A DNA stretch of 38,528 nt. Source: an uncultured Erysipelotrichaceae bacterium. Its GTDB lineage: Bacteria > Bacillota_I > Bacilli_A > RF39 > UBA660. A model generated the notes under the pieces. The model saw only the letters and a program-made list of their open reading frames with translations. It was not told where the DNA came from and did not search any database. Below, piece by piece: positions 9,736-18,702 of the stretch. The stretch is from NCBI GenBank assembly GCA_902778125.1, contig CACYWH010000006.1, forward strand, positions 1-38,528. Reading direction: 5' to 3'. Each line of letters starts with the position of its first letter. Within the stretch, counting starts at the first letter, position 1. Made by a program: the position numbers and the translations under genes.

Positions 9736-9921
9736 ATGAATAAAGAGTATAAAATAGGAAGCAAAGTTATTATGAAAAAGCCACATCCATGTGGAACCAA
9801 CCTATGGGAAATAACGAGAGTTGGAGTTGATATTAAAATTAAATGTATCAAATGTGGCAGAAGCATAATGATGGATAGATTAGAATTTGATAAGAAACTT
9901 AAGAAAGTAGAGGAGTATTAA
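9736..9921 (+). CDS. DUF951 family small protein
   Basis: 61-aa protein with the DUF951 pattern: KKPHPCG near the start, W-x-I-x-R-x-G-x-D, then CIKCGR and a Lys-rich tail. The Cys of PHPCG plus the CxxC pair could bind a metal ion (inference). Function is unknown; the family usually sits near parB and ychF in Firmicutes, as here. The ATG begins one base after the parB stop with only a weak ribosome site, so translation is probably coupled. A TTG at 9727 is an unlikely alternative. Confidence 0.88.
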   Translation: MNKEYKIGSKVIMKKPHPCGTNLWEITRVGVDIKIKCIKCGRSIMMDRLEFDKKLKKVEEY

Positions 9922-11453
9922 TGTTTAAAAAGAAATTAAAATTAAGTCCCATAATGACATTTATAATTTTAATGTTTGCAACTATAATTATTAGTGGAAT
10001 ACTGCATATATTTAATGTTCAAGCTGAATATACAACAGTTAATAGAGTTACATCTGAATTTACTAATAATGTTATTGAAGTAAATAGTTTACTTAGCCCT
10101 TCGGGTATTAAACATATAATTACAACAGCTGTATCTGGATTTGTAAATTTTGCACCATTATCTACTTTAATTATTGTATTAATAGGTATAGGAATTTTAG
10201 AAAAAACTGGATTTATGAAGACATTTTTTACAGTTTTAACTAGAAATTCTAAAAGGTATACAATTACTTTTATACTAGTACTAGTTAGTTTAATGTTTTC
10301 AATACTTGGAGATATTGGATTTGTAATTATGTTACCTCTTGGAGCTTTATTATTCAAATATGGTAGGAGAAATCCACTAGGTGGTATCATAGCATCTTTT
10401 GCTGCATTAACATTTGGTTATGGTATAAACGTATTTTTATCAGCAAATGATAGTTCTTTGTTAACAATAACTTTAAATGCCGCTAAAGTACTTGACCCTA
10501 GTTATAAAATTGGAATATTTTTCTCATTATTTATAATGATTGTTGCACTTATTGCCGTATCAATTATTTTCACTCATATTACTGAAAAGAAAATTATGGC
10601 TAAATTACCTAGAGTGGAAGCGGAAACGGAAGAAATTAAAATTACAAATAAAGAATTAAGAGGTCTAATTGTTGGAATATTTTTAGGAATAGTTTATTTA
10701 CTTATTGTAATTTATATGATTATTCCTGGATTACCGTTATCAGGTACATTACTTGACTCAAGTGGTACAAGATACATAGATATGCTATTTGGACCTAATT
10801 CATTATTCAATAAAGGATTTATATTTATAGTTACATTACTTTTTGTAATAATTGGTTTAGGCTATGGAATTATGGCTAAAACAATTAAAAATAATAATGA
10901 TTTTGCGGAAAGCCTTGGTACCTCACTTGATGGAATTGGAAATGTTATCGTACTTATATTTTTTGCATCATTATTTATAAATGTATTTGAAGAAAGTAAT
11001 ATTGGACTTGTTATTGTTGGATGGATTTCTAAATTGATTAGTTCCTTAACATTTACTGGAATATGGTTAATAATTATAGTATTTGTTTTAGTTGCCATAG
11101 CTAATTTATTTTGTCCATCATCTGTCGTTAAATGGAATATGTTATCTGCAAGTGTAGTACCTGTATTTATGAATGCAAGTATAAGCCCTGAATTTGCACA
11201 AGTAGTTTATATGGCAGGAGATTCAATAACTAATGGATTTACACCATTGTTGTTATATTTTGTAATATATCTTTCTTTTATGGAAAAATATAATAATACT
11301 AATGAAACTATGACATTATTTGGAAGTTTAAAATATATGTCATCTTATGCAATATATATTACAATTATTTGGTTTGTTATATTGATTGGTTTTTATTTAA
11401 TAGGAGTTCCAATTGGAATAGGGTCATTCCCTGGTGTTATGTATGGCGCTTAA
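9921..11453 (+). CDS. AbgT family transporter (aminobenzoyl-glutamate/antimetabolite transporter)
   Basis: Polytopic membrane protein of 510 aa. Conserved AbgT features are visible: an N-terminal hairpin segment, the APLSTLIIVLIGIGILEKTG region after the first extracytoplasmic loop, GDIGFVIMLPLGALLF, and the late IANLFCPSSVVKW and AGDSITNGFTPL segments. Family members import p-aminobenzoyl-glutamate or export antimetabolites such as sulfonamides; which applies here is not visible. Starts at TAATG on the DUF951 stop with GAGGAG 5 nt upstream, and overlaps ychF by 11 bp, so the run is one operon. Confidence 0.92.
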   Translation: MFKKKLKLSPIMTFIILMFATIIISGILHIFNVQAEYTTVNRVTSEFTNNVIEVNSLLSPSGIKHIITTAVSGFVNFAPLSTLIIVLIGIGILEKTGFMKTFFTVLTRNSKRYTITFILVLVSLMFSILGDIGFVIMLPLGALLFKYGRRNPLGGIIASFAALTFGYGINVFLSANDSSLLTITLNAAKVLDPSYKIGIFFSLFIMIVALIAVSIIFTHITEKKIMAKLPRVEAETEEIKITNKELRGLIVGIFLGIVYLLIVIYMIIPGLPLSGTLLDSSGTRYIDMLFGPNSLFNKGFIFIVTLLFVIIGLGYGIMAKTIKNNNDFAESLGTSLDGIGNVIVLIFFASLFINVFEESNIGLVIVGWISKLISSLTFTGIWLIIIVFVLVAIANLFCPSSVVKWNMLSASVVPVFMNASISPEFAQVVYMAGDSITNGFTPLLLYFVIYLSFMEKYNNTNETMTLFGSLKYMSSYAIYITIIWFVILIGFYLIGVPIGIGSFPGVMYGA

Positions 11454-12549
11454 AGCAGGTATAATCGGACTTCCTAATGTTGGTAAAAGTACATTATTTA
11501 ATGCTATTACTAAAAAGAATATTTTAGCAGCAAACTATCCATTTGCAACAATTGATCCAAATATAGGTGTCGTAACTGTCCCAGATAAGAGACTTGAAAC
11601 ATTAAATGATATGTATATGCCAGAAAGATTAATACCTACTCAATATGAATTTATTGATATAGCAGGTTTAGTTAAAGGTGCATCAAAAGGCGAAGGCCTT
11701 GGAAATAAATTTTTAGCTAACATTAGAGAAGTAGATGCTATAGTACAAGTTGTTAGATGTTTTGAAAATAAAGATATAATTCATGTTGAAGGAAGTATTA
11801 ATCCAATTCGTGATATAGAAATAGTCAATTATGAATTAATATTAAGCGACCTTGAAATAGTTGAGGGAAGGCTATCAAGAATTGAAAAAAAAGCTGTGAC
11901 TTCAAATGATAAAGAAGGATTATATGAAGTAGCTTTATTGAAAAGATTACAAGAAATATTAAGCACAGGGAAAATGCTTAGATTAGAAGAATTTGATGAA
12001 AAAGAATCTAAATTAATTAAAACATATAATCTAATAACTAATAAACCTTTTATATATTTAGCCAATGTATCTGAAGATGATTTGTTATCAAATGAAAATG
12101 AATATGTTAATAAAGTTCGTGAATATGCATCTAAAGAAAATGCAGCAGTGGTTCTTATGTGTGCTAAAATAGAAAGCGAGCTTTCTGAATTGGATGAAGA
12201 AAGTAAAAAAGAATTTTTAAGTGATCTTGGTATACAAAATAGTGGATTAGATCAATTAATTCATATTACATATCATATGCTTGGTTTAAAGACATTCTTC
12301 ACAGTTGGAAAAGACGAGGTAAGAGCATGGACTTTTAAAGATGGAATGAAAGCTCCTGAATGTGCAGGATTAATTCATACTGATTTTGAAAGAGGCTTCA
12401 TAAAAGCAGAAGTCATATCATATGATGATTTAGTATCATGTGGAAGTGAGTTAAAAGTCAAAGAAGCTGGAAAAGCAAGACTTGAAGGTAAAGAATATGT
12501 TATGCAAGATGGAGATATATGCTTATTTAGATTTAATGTCACAAAGTAA
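11443..12549 (+). CDS. ychF: Redox-regulated ribosome-associated ATPase YchF/OLA1
   Basis: Obg-family P-loop protein that prefers ATP to GTP and associates with ribosomes. The 368-aa protein begins [17 protein letters not shown] with the G1 loop intact, contains [17 protein letters not shown] (G3 with switch region), a coiled-coil insertion (about 130-200), NVSE in place of the guanine-specifying NKxD, and a C-terminal TGS domain with the usual EVRAWTF. Length is standard. The ATG at 11443 matches family starts; a GTG at 11434 is unlikely. Last gene of the parAB run. Confidence 0.97.
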   Translation: MALKAGIIGLPNVGKSTLFNAITKKNILAANYPFATIDPNIGVVTVPDKRLETLNDMYMPERLIPTQYEFIDIAGLVKGASKGEGLGNKFLANIREVDAIVQVVRCFENKDIIHVEGSINPIRDIEIVNYELILSDLEIVEGRLSRIEKKAVTSNDKEGLYEVALLKRLQEILSTGKMLRLEEFDEKESKLIKTYNLITNKPFIYLANVSEDDLLSNENEYVNKVREYASKENAAVVLMCAKIESELSELDEESKKEFLSDLGIQNSGLDQLIHITYHMLGLKTFFTVGKDEVRAWTFKDGMKAPECAGLIHTDFERGFIKAEVISYDDLVSCGSELKVKEAGKARLEGKEYVMQDGDICLFRFNVTK

Positions 12550-12572
12550 AGTTTTTAAACTTTGCTTTTTTT
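12542..12572 (+). terminator. Intrinsic terminator of the parAB-ychF run
   Basis: A short AAAGTTT/AAACTTT stem at the ychF stop codon is followed by GC and seven T residues. Confidence 0.75.
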
Positions 12573-12634
12573 AATAAAAGTATTTATTATTTTATTTTTT
12601 TGTTGTAAAATATTCTTATAATATGGAGGAAGAT

Positions 12635-13303
12635 ATGAAGAATAGTAAATCAATAATAATTATATTAGTTGTAATATTGTTAGTTATTTTTATAGGGGTA
12701 GGAGTTATAGGATATAATCATTCAAAGAATAATGGTGGAAATGGCGGATCATATGATAAGTTAGATGATAATTTGAAAACAGAGGTATTTAATGTTAATG
12801 ATTTGTTAGAAAGATTAAATTATGTTGGATTTGATAATCAAGTATACTCTGCTGTATCAGAAGACAATTATATTGATATCGAAGCAATGATTAATGAAGG
12901 CATAGTTTCTGTAAAAATAAAAGTTAGTGATGCTGAAAATAGTTATGAAAGAAGTTATAATTTAGATTCTATTACTGATGCTGTTTCTATAGGAACTGCA
13001 TATGAAAAAGAAGGAAAAGTATTAACATATTTTATGACAAAAAGTGGAAAAGTTTATAAAGTAGAAGATGTTCTTTCAAATGTAGAATCTAATAAAAATT
13101 ATGTTGGTAAAGCAAAAGATTTAGGAGTTAAAAGAGCTACAGGAATTCATGTAGCTACAAGTGGATTTGCGCTAAATGATAATGTGTTAAGTGAACACCC
13201 TGCAGTATATATTAAAACTTCAGATAACAGAATATATACTGATGAAAGTTTTAAAAATGATGGTAGCGTGCAAGAAGGATTAGTTGAAGTAAAAGAAAAA
13301 TAG
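12635..13303 (+). CDS. Membrane-anchored extracytoplasmic protein of unknown function
   Basis: 222 aa. A short charged start is followed by one strongly hydrophobic segment (about residues 6-27), a Gly/Asn-rich linker, and a domain of roughly 180 residues with alternating strands and acidic patches. This is a signal-anchor topology facing outside. No Cys lipobox and no motif I recognise. The ATG at 12635 has an ideal GGAGG 5 nt upstream; the ATG at 12623 overlaps that site and is rejected. Monocistronic between two terminators. Confidence 0.7.
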   Translation: MKNSKSIIIILVVILLVIFIGVGVIGYNHSKNNGGNGGSYDKLDDNLKTEVFNVNDLLERLNYVGFDNQVYSAVSEDNYIDIEAMINEGIVSVKIKVSDAENSYERSYNLDSITDAVSIGTAYEKEGKVLTYFMTKSGKVYKVEDVLSNVESNKNYVGKAKDLGVKRATGIHVATSGFALNDNVLSEHPAVYIKTSDNRIYTDESFKNDGSVQEGLVEVKEK

Positions 13304-13336
13304 AAGTGATTTTTATCACTTCTATTTTCTTTTTTT
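13297..13336. terminator. Bidirectional terminator between convergent genes
   Basis: A perfect 14-bp stem with a TTTT loop is followed by a T-rich tail on the plus strand and preceded by the complementary A-rich arm, so it can end both the membrane-protein gene (+) and the hsp20 gene (-). Confidence 0.85.
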
Positions 13337-13339
13337 AAT

Positions 13340-13735
13340 TTATTTTATTTCGATGAATTTTTTTGTTTCTTTCTTTTCTTCTTTTGGGAAGGAAATTTCT
13401 AATATACCATTATTAAATTTTGCATTAATTTCTTTTTCTTCAATGTTTCCAACAGTAAATTGTCTCTTGTAAGAACCATAAGCTCTTTCTTTTCTGTAAT
13501 AATTTTTATCCTTATCTTCTTTTTCCTCTTTCTTTGTAGCTTCTACTGTAAGAATGCCATCATCAACATCAATTTTAATATCATTTTTGTTAAATCCTGG
13601 TACTTCTAATTCAATGTGAACATTACCACCTTTTTCATAAATATCACATTTCATATCCATTCCTTTTACTCTTCCCATTGGAGCAAAATCATCAAAGAAG
13701 TCATCTAAATAAAATTTTCCTGGTAATAAACTCAT
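13340..13735 (-). CDS. Small heat-shock protein, Hsp20/alpha-crystallin family
   Basis: ATP-independent holdase. The 131-aa protein has a short N-terminal arm rich in Phe/Asp, an alpha-crystallin domain beginning at DIYEKGGNVHIELEVPGF and ending at FNNGILEISFPKEE, and a C-terminal IEI motif three residues from the end that normally docks on the neighbouring subunit. The ATG at 13735 is preferred, with GGAG 9 nt upstream; the ATG at 13744 directly abuts that site. Expression is very probably controlled by HrcA through the CIRCE element upstream. Confidence 0.95.
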   Translation of the reverse strand: MSLLPGKFYLDDFFDDFAPMGRVKGMDMKCDIYEKGGNVHIELEVPGFNKNDIKIDVDDGILTVEATKKEEKEDKDKNYYRKERAYGSYKRQFTVGNIEEKEINAKFNNGILEISFPKEEKKETKKFIEIK

Positions 13736-13759
13736 TATTATCATCTCCTTACATTTATA

Positions 13760-13787
13760 ATTATACTCAATAATTAGCACTTGTCAA
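13760..13787 (-). promoter_or_regulatory. Sigma-A promoter of hsp20
   Basis: On the minus strand a TTGACA box (13782-13787) and a TATAAT box (13760-13765) are separated by 16 bp. The -35 box lies inside the CIRCE spacer, so bound HrcA would block RNA polymerase. Confidence 0.85.
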
Positions 13788-13800
13788 TAGAGAGTGCTAA
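13774..13800. promoter_or_regulatory. CIRCE element (HrcA operator)
   Basis: TTAGCACTT, a 9-bp spacer and GAGTGCTAA differ from the CIRCE consensus at one base. The arms extend by two more bases on each side (13771-13803). Confidence 0.93.
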
Positions 13801-13899
13801 TTATTTTAAAAAACTTTACAATTATATTTTAACCACAATACTAAAATATATTAATAATTGGATGATTTATTAATAAAAATATGATAAAATTGTATTATT

Positions 13900-14523
13900 G
13901 TGAAAAAAGTATTTATTATATTTATATTGTTTTTTGTTTTGTTTGTGGAAGTTAATGCTGAAAGTGTGTCATTAACTGATATTGAATGCGTTGATGGAGA
14001 TACTATTAGGGCAAATATTAATGGTGAAAAGAAAACTGTTAGATTTATTGCCATTGATACTCCTGAAACAAAGTATTCCACTAAAAGTAACGATGAACCG
14101 TTTGCTGTTGAGGCAAGTGAATGGACGTGTAAACGATTAAATGAAGCAAGTAATGTTCAACTTGAATATGATCCTAAAAGTGAGAAATCAGATAAATATG
14201 GAAGGGAACTTGGATGGATATTTTTAGATGGTGTACTATTGCAAAAGGAATTAGTACAAAACGGTTATGCAAAAGTAAAATATGTATATGATGATTATAA
14301 ATATGTAGATGAGTTAAAACTTGAAGAAGAAAAAGCCAAGAGTAATAAAATTGGTATTTGGAGTAATAATATTGAAGAAGATGATAATAACAATGAAATT
14401 AAAAATGACGATGATTCACTTATAGACAGAATAATTGATTACATTATTGATAAAATAAAAGAATTAGTAAGTGAATTATGGAAAAAAACAAAAGAAGTAT
14501 TTAAAAATCTATTAAATTTATAA
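13900..14523 (+). CDS. Secreted thermonuclease (SNase-like endonuclease)
   Basis: Ca2+-dependent phosphodiesterase acting on DNA or RNA outside the cell. The 207-aa protein has a signal peptide (about 1-20, ending VNA) and an SNase domain with VDGDT (32-35) and the expected catalytic set Arg48, Glu56 (IDTPE) and Arg102 (YGREL), spaced as in staphylococcal nuclease. A helical tail rich in Asp/Asn then Lys (about 155-207) follows the domain and is not part of it. The start is GTG and no ribosome site is visible; an AT-rich -10-like stretch lies just upstream, so the mRNA might be leaderless (inference). Confidence 0.9.
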   Translation: MKKVFIIFILFFVLFVEVNAESVSLTDIECVDGDTIRANINGEKKTVRFIAIDTPETKYSTKSNDEPFAVEASEWTCKRLNEASNVQLEYDPKSEKSDKYGRELGWIFLDGVLLQKELVQNGYAKVKYVYDDYKYVDELKLEEEKAKSNKIGIWSNNIEEDDNNNEIKNDDDSLIDRIIDYIIDKIKELVSELWKKTKEVFKNLLNL

Positions 14524-14540
14524 TTTAATAGATTATTTAT
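14506..14540 (+). terminator. AT-only hairpin at the end of the nuclease gene
   Basis: A 13-bp stem with a 3-nt loop spans the stop codon. It has only one G-C pair and a weak T tail, so termination may be partial. Confidence 0.55.
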
Positions 14541-14568
14541 TGACAAATTTAATATAATAGATTAGTAT
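14540..14568 (+). promoter_or_regulatory. Sigma-A promoter of the HAAS-like gene
   Basis: TTGACA (14540-14545), a 17-bp spacer and TAGTAT (14563-14568) precede the gene starting at 14594. Confidence 0.65.
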
Positions 14569-14593
14569 ATATTTTGAAATTTTGGAGAAAAGT

Positions 14594-15919
14594 ATGAAAA
14601 AAGAGAAGAAATTTTTAGATGAATTAGATGCTAAGTTAATAGGAGTTAGCAAAAAGGATAAGGAAACGATATTATCAAAATATCAGGAAATAATTAAGAC
14701 TCGCAAGGAAAATAAAGAGAGAATTAAAGATATTTTGAAATCAATTGGTACTCCCGAAGAAGTTGCTTTAAAAGAAATTGAAGAATATAAGGGAAAGAAT
14801 TCCCTTAAGTACAAGTTAAATAAAGTTTTTTCTAGCATTAAACAATTTGTTCATGATGATTTAAATAGGGATAAGGAAAAAGAAAAGAAACAACAAGAAG
14901 AAAGAGCAAAGAAAAGAGAAGAAAAAAAGAAAATTAGAGAAGAGAAAAGAAAAGTAAAAGCTGAACAAAAGAAGTTGTTAAAAGAAGAAAAAGAAAAAGC
15001 TAAATTAGAGAGCAAAAATAATAAAGATAAAGAACAAAAGGATAAATCAAAAAAATCATTTAAAAATTTCTTAAATAAATTTAAAAAACATAAAAAAGAT
15101 ACTATAAAAGATGAAATAGAAGAGTCTAAAGAAGAGATTAAAGAAGAAATTGAAGAAGTAGAAGAAGAAGTAAAAAGCGAAATAAGTGAAGTTACAAATA
15201 TCGCTACTGAAACTAAAATATTTGAAACAAAAGAACAAAGAATATCTAGAGTAGTTTTAAATGTAATTAAAGTTATATTTACTACTATATTAATATTTAT
15301 ATGGTTATGGGTAAGTGTTGTTTTTATTGCTAGTGTTTTTGCTTACTTGGATGGCGTTAAATTATATGGATTAGTAATAGGTTTATTCGGAATAGATCTG
15401 TTTATTCTATTATTAATAATTTTTGTAAACAAATCAATTTTCAGTAAAAAAATAAGTAGAAAATGGCCATTTATATTTATGCTATTATCTGTATTGATTA
15501 TAGCTTCAGGTATTGCAATATTTATGAAACAAATATATAAAATAAATACTACTGCTGATGTAAGTGAAAAATATAGTATGACAAAAAAAACATCTTCTTA
15601 TAACTTACCAAGTGATAATAAAAATTTATATGTAACATTTAATTCAAATTATGATACTGATTATATTGTTGAATATGATAAAACATTAAATAATAAAGTT
15701 AACGTTGAAGTAAAATACTATGAATGTTATTATGATTATTATTCTAAGAAAGATAATAATAATTTATATATATCTTTAAGATTAGATAAAAGAGATAGAT
15801 TAAGTGTATACATAGATGATTTAAAAGAAGGTAAAATATATGATAATAATGAACTTTCAAGATATGTGGTTAAAATTACAATTAATGAAAGAGATAAAAA
15901 TAGGGTAATTATTAAATAA
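14594..15919 (+). CDS. Membrane protein with HAAS/DUF1700-like N-terminal domain and charged coiled coil
   Basis: 441 aa in four parts. Residues 1-65 resemble the HAAS/DUF1700 helical domain (FLDELDAKL start, GTPEEVALKEIEEY). Residues 85-210 are a Lys/Glu-rich helix, first basic then strongly acidic. Three membrane segments follow (about 222-250, 256-282, 292-313). The last 125 residues form an outward-facing, Tyr/Asp-rich domain without recognised motif. HAAS domains usually pair with a PadR-type repressor gene; none is adjacent. The ATG at 14594 has GGAG 6 nt upstream; a TTG at 14582 is rejected. Role unknown, possibly envelope stress sensing (inference). Confidence 0.7.
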   Translation: MKKEKKFLDELDAKLIGVSKKDKETILSKYQEIIKTRKENKERIKDILKSIGTPEEVALKEIEEYKGKNSLKYKLNKVFSSIKQFVHDDLNRDKEKEKKQQEERAKKREEKKKIREEKRKVKAEQKKLLKEEKEKAKLESKNNKDKEQKDKSKKSFKNFLNKFKKHKKDTIKDEIEESKEEIKEEIEEVEEEVKSEISEVTNIATETKIFETKEQRISRVVLNVIKVIFTTILIFIWLWVSVVFIASVFAYLDGVKLYGLVIGLFGIDLFILLLIIFVNKSIFSKKISRKWPFIFMLLSVLIIASGIAIFMKQIYKINTTADVSEKYSMTKKTSSYNLPSDNKNLYVTFNSNYDTDYIVEYDKTLNNKVNVEVKYYECYYDYYSKKDNNNLYISLRLDKRDRLSVYIDDLKEGKIYDNNELSRYVVKITINERDKNRVIIK

Positions 15920-15931
15920 TTACTCTTTTTT
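15900..15931. terminator. Terminator between convergent genes
   Basis: A 9-bp stem (one G-U pair) overlaps the stop codons of both converging genes and is followed by six T residues on the plus strand. Confidence 0.7.
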
Positions 15932-16291
15932 ATTTAATTTATCTTTTAATTCATTAATTATTTTACTCAAATTATTAATATCATTATTATAATTGGGATA
16001 TATTTTATTTAAAATATTTTTTATTTCTTTTATATTATATAAAAATGGATTATATATTGATTTTACTTTTTTATCATTAATATTTATGTTATTTCCTTTT
16101 ATTCTGTTTTCAATTACTATTTGAAATCCAGAATTAGTTATTAAAGTTTGTCCAATTAATATTAGCCATTCGCCTAGCGCATTCTGTTCTACTGAATTCA
16201 TATTTTCTATAAGTATTAGTCCAATTAAAAATGCAGCAGTGGTTGAATATTTAGGATTAATATTAAATAAGTCTTTGTAATTATCCTTCAT
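15920..16291 (-). CDS. Conserved hypothetical protein
   Basis: 123 aa. Residues 14-60 are hydrophobic and helical (AAFLIGLILIE, GEWLILIGQTLIT), followed by a Lys/Asn-rich helical tail. The pattern of a short NPKYS lead, a hydrophobic segment and an ALGEWLxxIGQ motif reminds me of an unnamed small-protein family seen in spore-forming Firmicutes, but I cannot name it. No clear ribosome site before the ATG. Divergent from feoA. Function unknown. Confidence 0.6.
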   Translation of the reverse strand: MKDNYKDLFNINPKYSTTAAFLIGLILIENMNSVEQNALGEWLILIGQTLITNSGFQIVIENRIKGNNININDKKVKSIYNPFLYNIKEIKNILNKIYPNYNNDINNLSKIINELKDKLNKKE

Positions 16292-16359
16292 ACTAATAAT
16301 ATGACTTTATCAAAAAATAAAGAAGAACATATATTACTATAGTTAGAAGGTGTATAGTT

Positions 16360-16587
16360 ATGAATCTTTACGAGGCTGATTTTAATAAACCAGTTATTAT
16401 TAAAAATATAAATTTACATGGAATGAAAAAAAGAAGATTATATGACCTTGGTTTTATAAATGGAGAAAAAATCGTTAAAGAATTTGAATCTATTTTTAAG
16501 AATCCTATATGTTATCAGGTTAAAAATACATTAATTGCTGTTAGGAATGAGGATGCCATGTCAATAGAGGTAGAATATGAGAAATAA
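16360..16587 (+). CDS. feoA: Ferrous iron transport protein A
   Basis: 75-aa SH3-like cytoplasmic partner of FeoB. It shows the FeoA pattern: a helix with GMKKRRLYDLGFINGEKI, then a strand pair and a closing segment with the usual ALR/AVR-like RNEDAMSIEV. AAGGTG lies 7 nt before the start. It overlaps feoB by 11 bp, confirming the feoAB operon. No convincing Fur box was found upstream. Confidence 0.93.
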   Translation: MNLYEADFNKPVIIKNINLHGMKKRRLYDLGFINGEKIVKEFESIFKNPICYQVKNTLIAVRNEDAMSIEVEYEK

Positions 16588-18547
16588 TATATTGTTATGT
16601 GGTAATCCAAATGTTGGTAAATCATCTATATATAATATATTAACTCACTCTCATGAGCATACTGGTAACTGGACAGGTAAAACAGTAGAATTATCTACTA
16701 AGAAAATTGTAGGGACTGATTATTACTTGGTAGATTTACCTGGAATATATTCATTAAGTAGTTTGAGTGAGGAAGAGAATATAGCAAAAATGACTATGCT
16801 TTTTTCAGATTACAAAAGTATTATATACGTGGTAGATGCTACTCAAATTGAAAAAAATTTAAATTTATTATTTCAAATATTGCAAATAAATAAAAACATT
16901 ATATTATGTATAAATATGATTGACGAGCTTGAAAATAAAAATATAAAATTAGATACTAATAAATTATCAAATATTCTTGGAATAAAAGTTATTAAATTTT
17001 CTACATATAAAAATATAGGTTATAATGAATTAATTGAAGCTATTAAAGAAGACAATTATTGTGAATATAATTATTATTATAATGATGAAATAGAAAAACA
17101 TATAAATAATATTAGTTCATATTTACCTGTGGGATTCAATAATAGATATATGTCTATAAGTGTTTTAAATAAAGATGAGTATTTAGTTAAATATGTTAAA
17201 GAACGTTATGGAATAAATTTAGAAAATAACGATGTTAAAAATTATATAATGAACATTAATAGTGAAGAAATATCTGATCAAATATCAATTAAGATTAATA
17301 CTCTTAGTAGAATAGTAACTAACGAGGTATTTAAAAAGAGTAGTGAGAATAACATTAGTTTACTCGATAAAATATTTTCAAATAAAATATATAGTATTAT
17401 TATGATGACATTTATAATGTTTTTAATCTTCTTAATTACTATAACATTAGCAAATTATCCGAGTGATTTATTAGGAGAATTGTTTAATAAATTTGAATAT
17501 TTTATATATAAATTATGTTTGAATTTTAATATACCTAAAGTTATATATGAACCTATATTATTTGGCATATATCGAGTTGTAACATTTATAATATCAGTTA
17601 TGTTTCCACCTTTAGTTATATTTTTTATAATGTGGACATATGCAGAAGAAAGTGGAATTTTACCTAGAATAGCATTTAATTTTGATAAAATATGCTCTTA
17701 TTCTAATTGCCATGGTAAACAATGTTTAACAATGTGTTCTGGTTTTGGATGCAATGCTTGCGCAGTGGTAGGCGCTAGAATAATGGATAATAAAAGAGAT
17801 AGAATTATTGCAATATTAACAAATTCATTTATACCTTGTAATGGAAGGTTTCCAATGATAATAGCAATTATTACAATGTTTTTAGTTAATAGCAATAATA
17901 AAATATTAGTTTCAATTTATTTATGTGGATTTGTTATATTGGCAATGATAATTTCATTTTTGATATCATTTATACTATCAAAAACAATTTTAAAAGGTTA
18001 TCCTAGTTTCTTTGTATTAGAACTTCCGGAATATAAAAAAGTTAAATTATCTATAATATTGAAAACTAGTATTGTGTATAAGTCGCTATCTATATTAAAA
18101 AAAGCCATATTAGTATCTATACCTGCTGGATTAATAATATGGTTACTTACAAACATTAATATAAATAATATGTCAATATTTTTAATTGTTTCTAATTTTT
18201 TAGATAAATTTGCTAAAATAATTGGCCTAGACGGTAATATATTACTTTCATTCATATTAGCATTACCCGCTAATGAAATTGTATTGCCTATTATAATAAT
18301 GGGATATTTAGGTAATAGTAATATATCATTAATATCGGATTATATGGGAATAAAAAGTATTTTATTAAATAATGGTTGGACTGTTAATACAGCAATATGT
18401 ACAATTTTGTTTTCCTTAATGCATTTTCCATGTGGTACGACATTATCTACTATTAAAAGTGAAATAGGTTATAAATGGGCATTTTATTCATTTATAATTC
18501 CTCTTATAACCGGCATAGTTTTCTTATTAATTTATAATTTTATATAA
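16577..18547 (+). CDS. feoB: Ferrous iron transporter B (GTPase-permease)
   Basis: Imports Fe2+ across the cytoplasmic membrane. The 656-aa protein has an N-terminal G domain with GNPNVGKSS (residues 9-17), VDLPGIYSL (G3) and NMIDE in the G4 position, a helical guanine-dissociation-inhibitor region, and then about eight membrane segments in two Gate regions. Conserved Cys and Gly in CSGFGCNACAVVGARIM and FIPCNGRFP match FeoB. At 656 aa it is at the short end of the family and lacks FeoC-like or C-terminal Cys-rich extensions. GAGG 6 nt upstream supports the start. Confidence 0.96.
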   Translation: MRNNILLCGNPNVGKSSIYNILTHSHEHTGNWTGKTVELSTKKIVGTDYYLVDLPGIYSLSSLSEEENIAKMTMLFSDYKSIIYVVDATQIEKNLNLLFQILQINKNIILCINMIDELENKNIKLDTNKLSNILGIKVIKFSTYKNIGYNELIEAIKEDNYCEYNYYYNDEIEKHINNISSYLPVGFNNRYMSISVLNKDEYLVKYVKERYGINLENNDVKNYIMNINSEEISDQISIKINTLSRIVTNEVFKKSSENNISLLDKIFSNKIYSIIMMTFIMFLIFLITITLANYPSDLLGELFNKFEYFIYKLCLNFNIPKVIYEPILFGIYRVVTFIISVMFPPLVIFFIMWTYAEESGILPRIAFNFDKICSYSNCHGKQCLTMCSGFGCNACAVVGARIMDNKRDRIIAILTNSFIPCNGRFPMIIAIITMFLVNSNNKILVSIYLCGFVILAMIISFLISFILSKTILKGYPSFFVLELPEYKKVKLSIILKTSIVYKSLSILKKAILVSIPAGLIIWLLTNININNMSIFLIVSNFLDKFAKIIGLDGNILLSFILALPANEIVLPIIIMGYLGNSNISLISDYMGIKSILLNNGWTVNTAICTILFSLMHFPCGTTLSTIKSEIGYKWAFYSFIIPLITGIVFLLIYNFI

Positions 18548-18549
18548 TA

Positions 18550-18582
18550 AAAAAACTCAAGGTTAACTTGAGTTATTTTTTA
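18550..18582. terminator. Bidirectional terminator between feoB and tRNA-Asn
   Basis: An 8-bp stem with a GTTAA loop has T-rich runs on both sides. It can end feoB on the plus strand and the tRNA transcript on the minus strand. Confidence 0.8.
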
Positions 18583-18584
18583 AC

Positions 18585-18660
18585 TGGCGCCTGATGCAGG
18601 ACTCGGACCTGCGACCTAACGGTTAACAGCCGTGCGCTCTACCGACTGAGCTAATCAGGC
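18585..18660 (-). tRNA. tRNA-Asn (anticodon GTT)
   Basis: 76 nt with CCA encoded. The acceptor stem GCCTGAT/ATCAGGC pairs fully, the D arm carries TAGCTCAG and GGTAGAGC, the anticodon loop CTGTTAA places GTT at 18625-18627, and the T arm reads GCAGG-TCCGAGT-CCTGC. Confidence 0.97.
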
Positions 18661-18673
18661 ACTTGTATAAATA

Positions 18674-18702
18674 ATTATAGTTTAACAATTTTAATTTGTC
18701 AA
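18674..18702 (-). promoter_or_regulatory. Promoter of tRNA-Asn
   Basis: Perfect consensus on the minus strand: TTGACA (18697-18702), 17-bp spacer, TATAAT (18674-18679), ending 13 bp before the mature tRNA. Confidence 0.85.

Noticed and set aside
8000..9740. parS site near parAB
   Set aside because: No sequence close to the 16-bp parS palindrome (TGTTTCACGTGAAACA) was seen here or elsewhere in the window.
16292..16359. Possible Fur box before feoA
   Set aside because: Only a TCATA/TATGA repeat with 7-bp spacing is visible. It does not match the 19-bp Fur consensus well enough in such AT-rich DNA.
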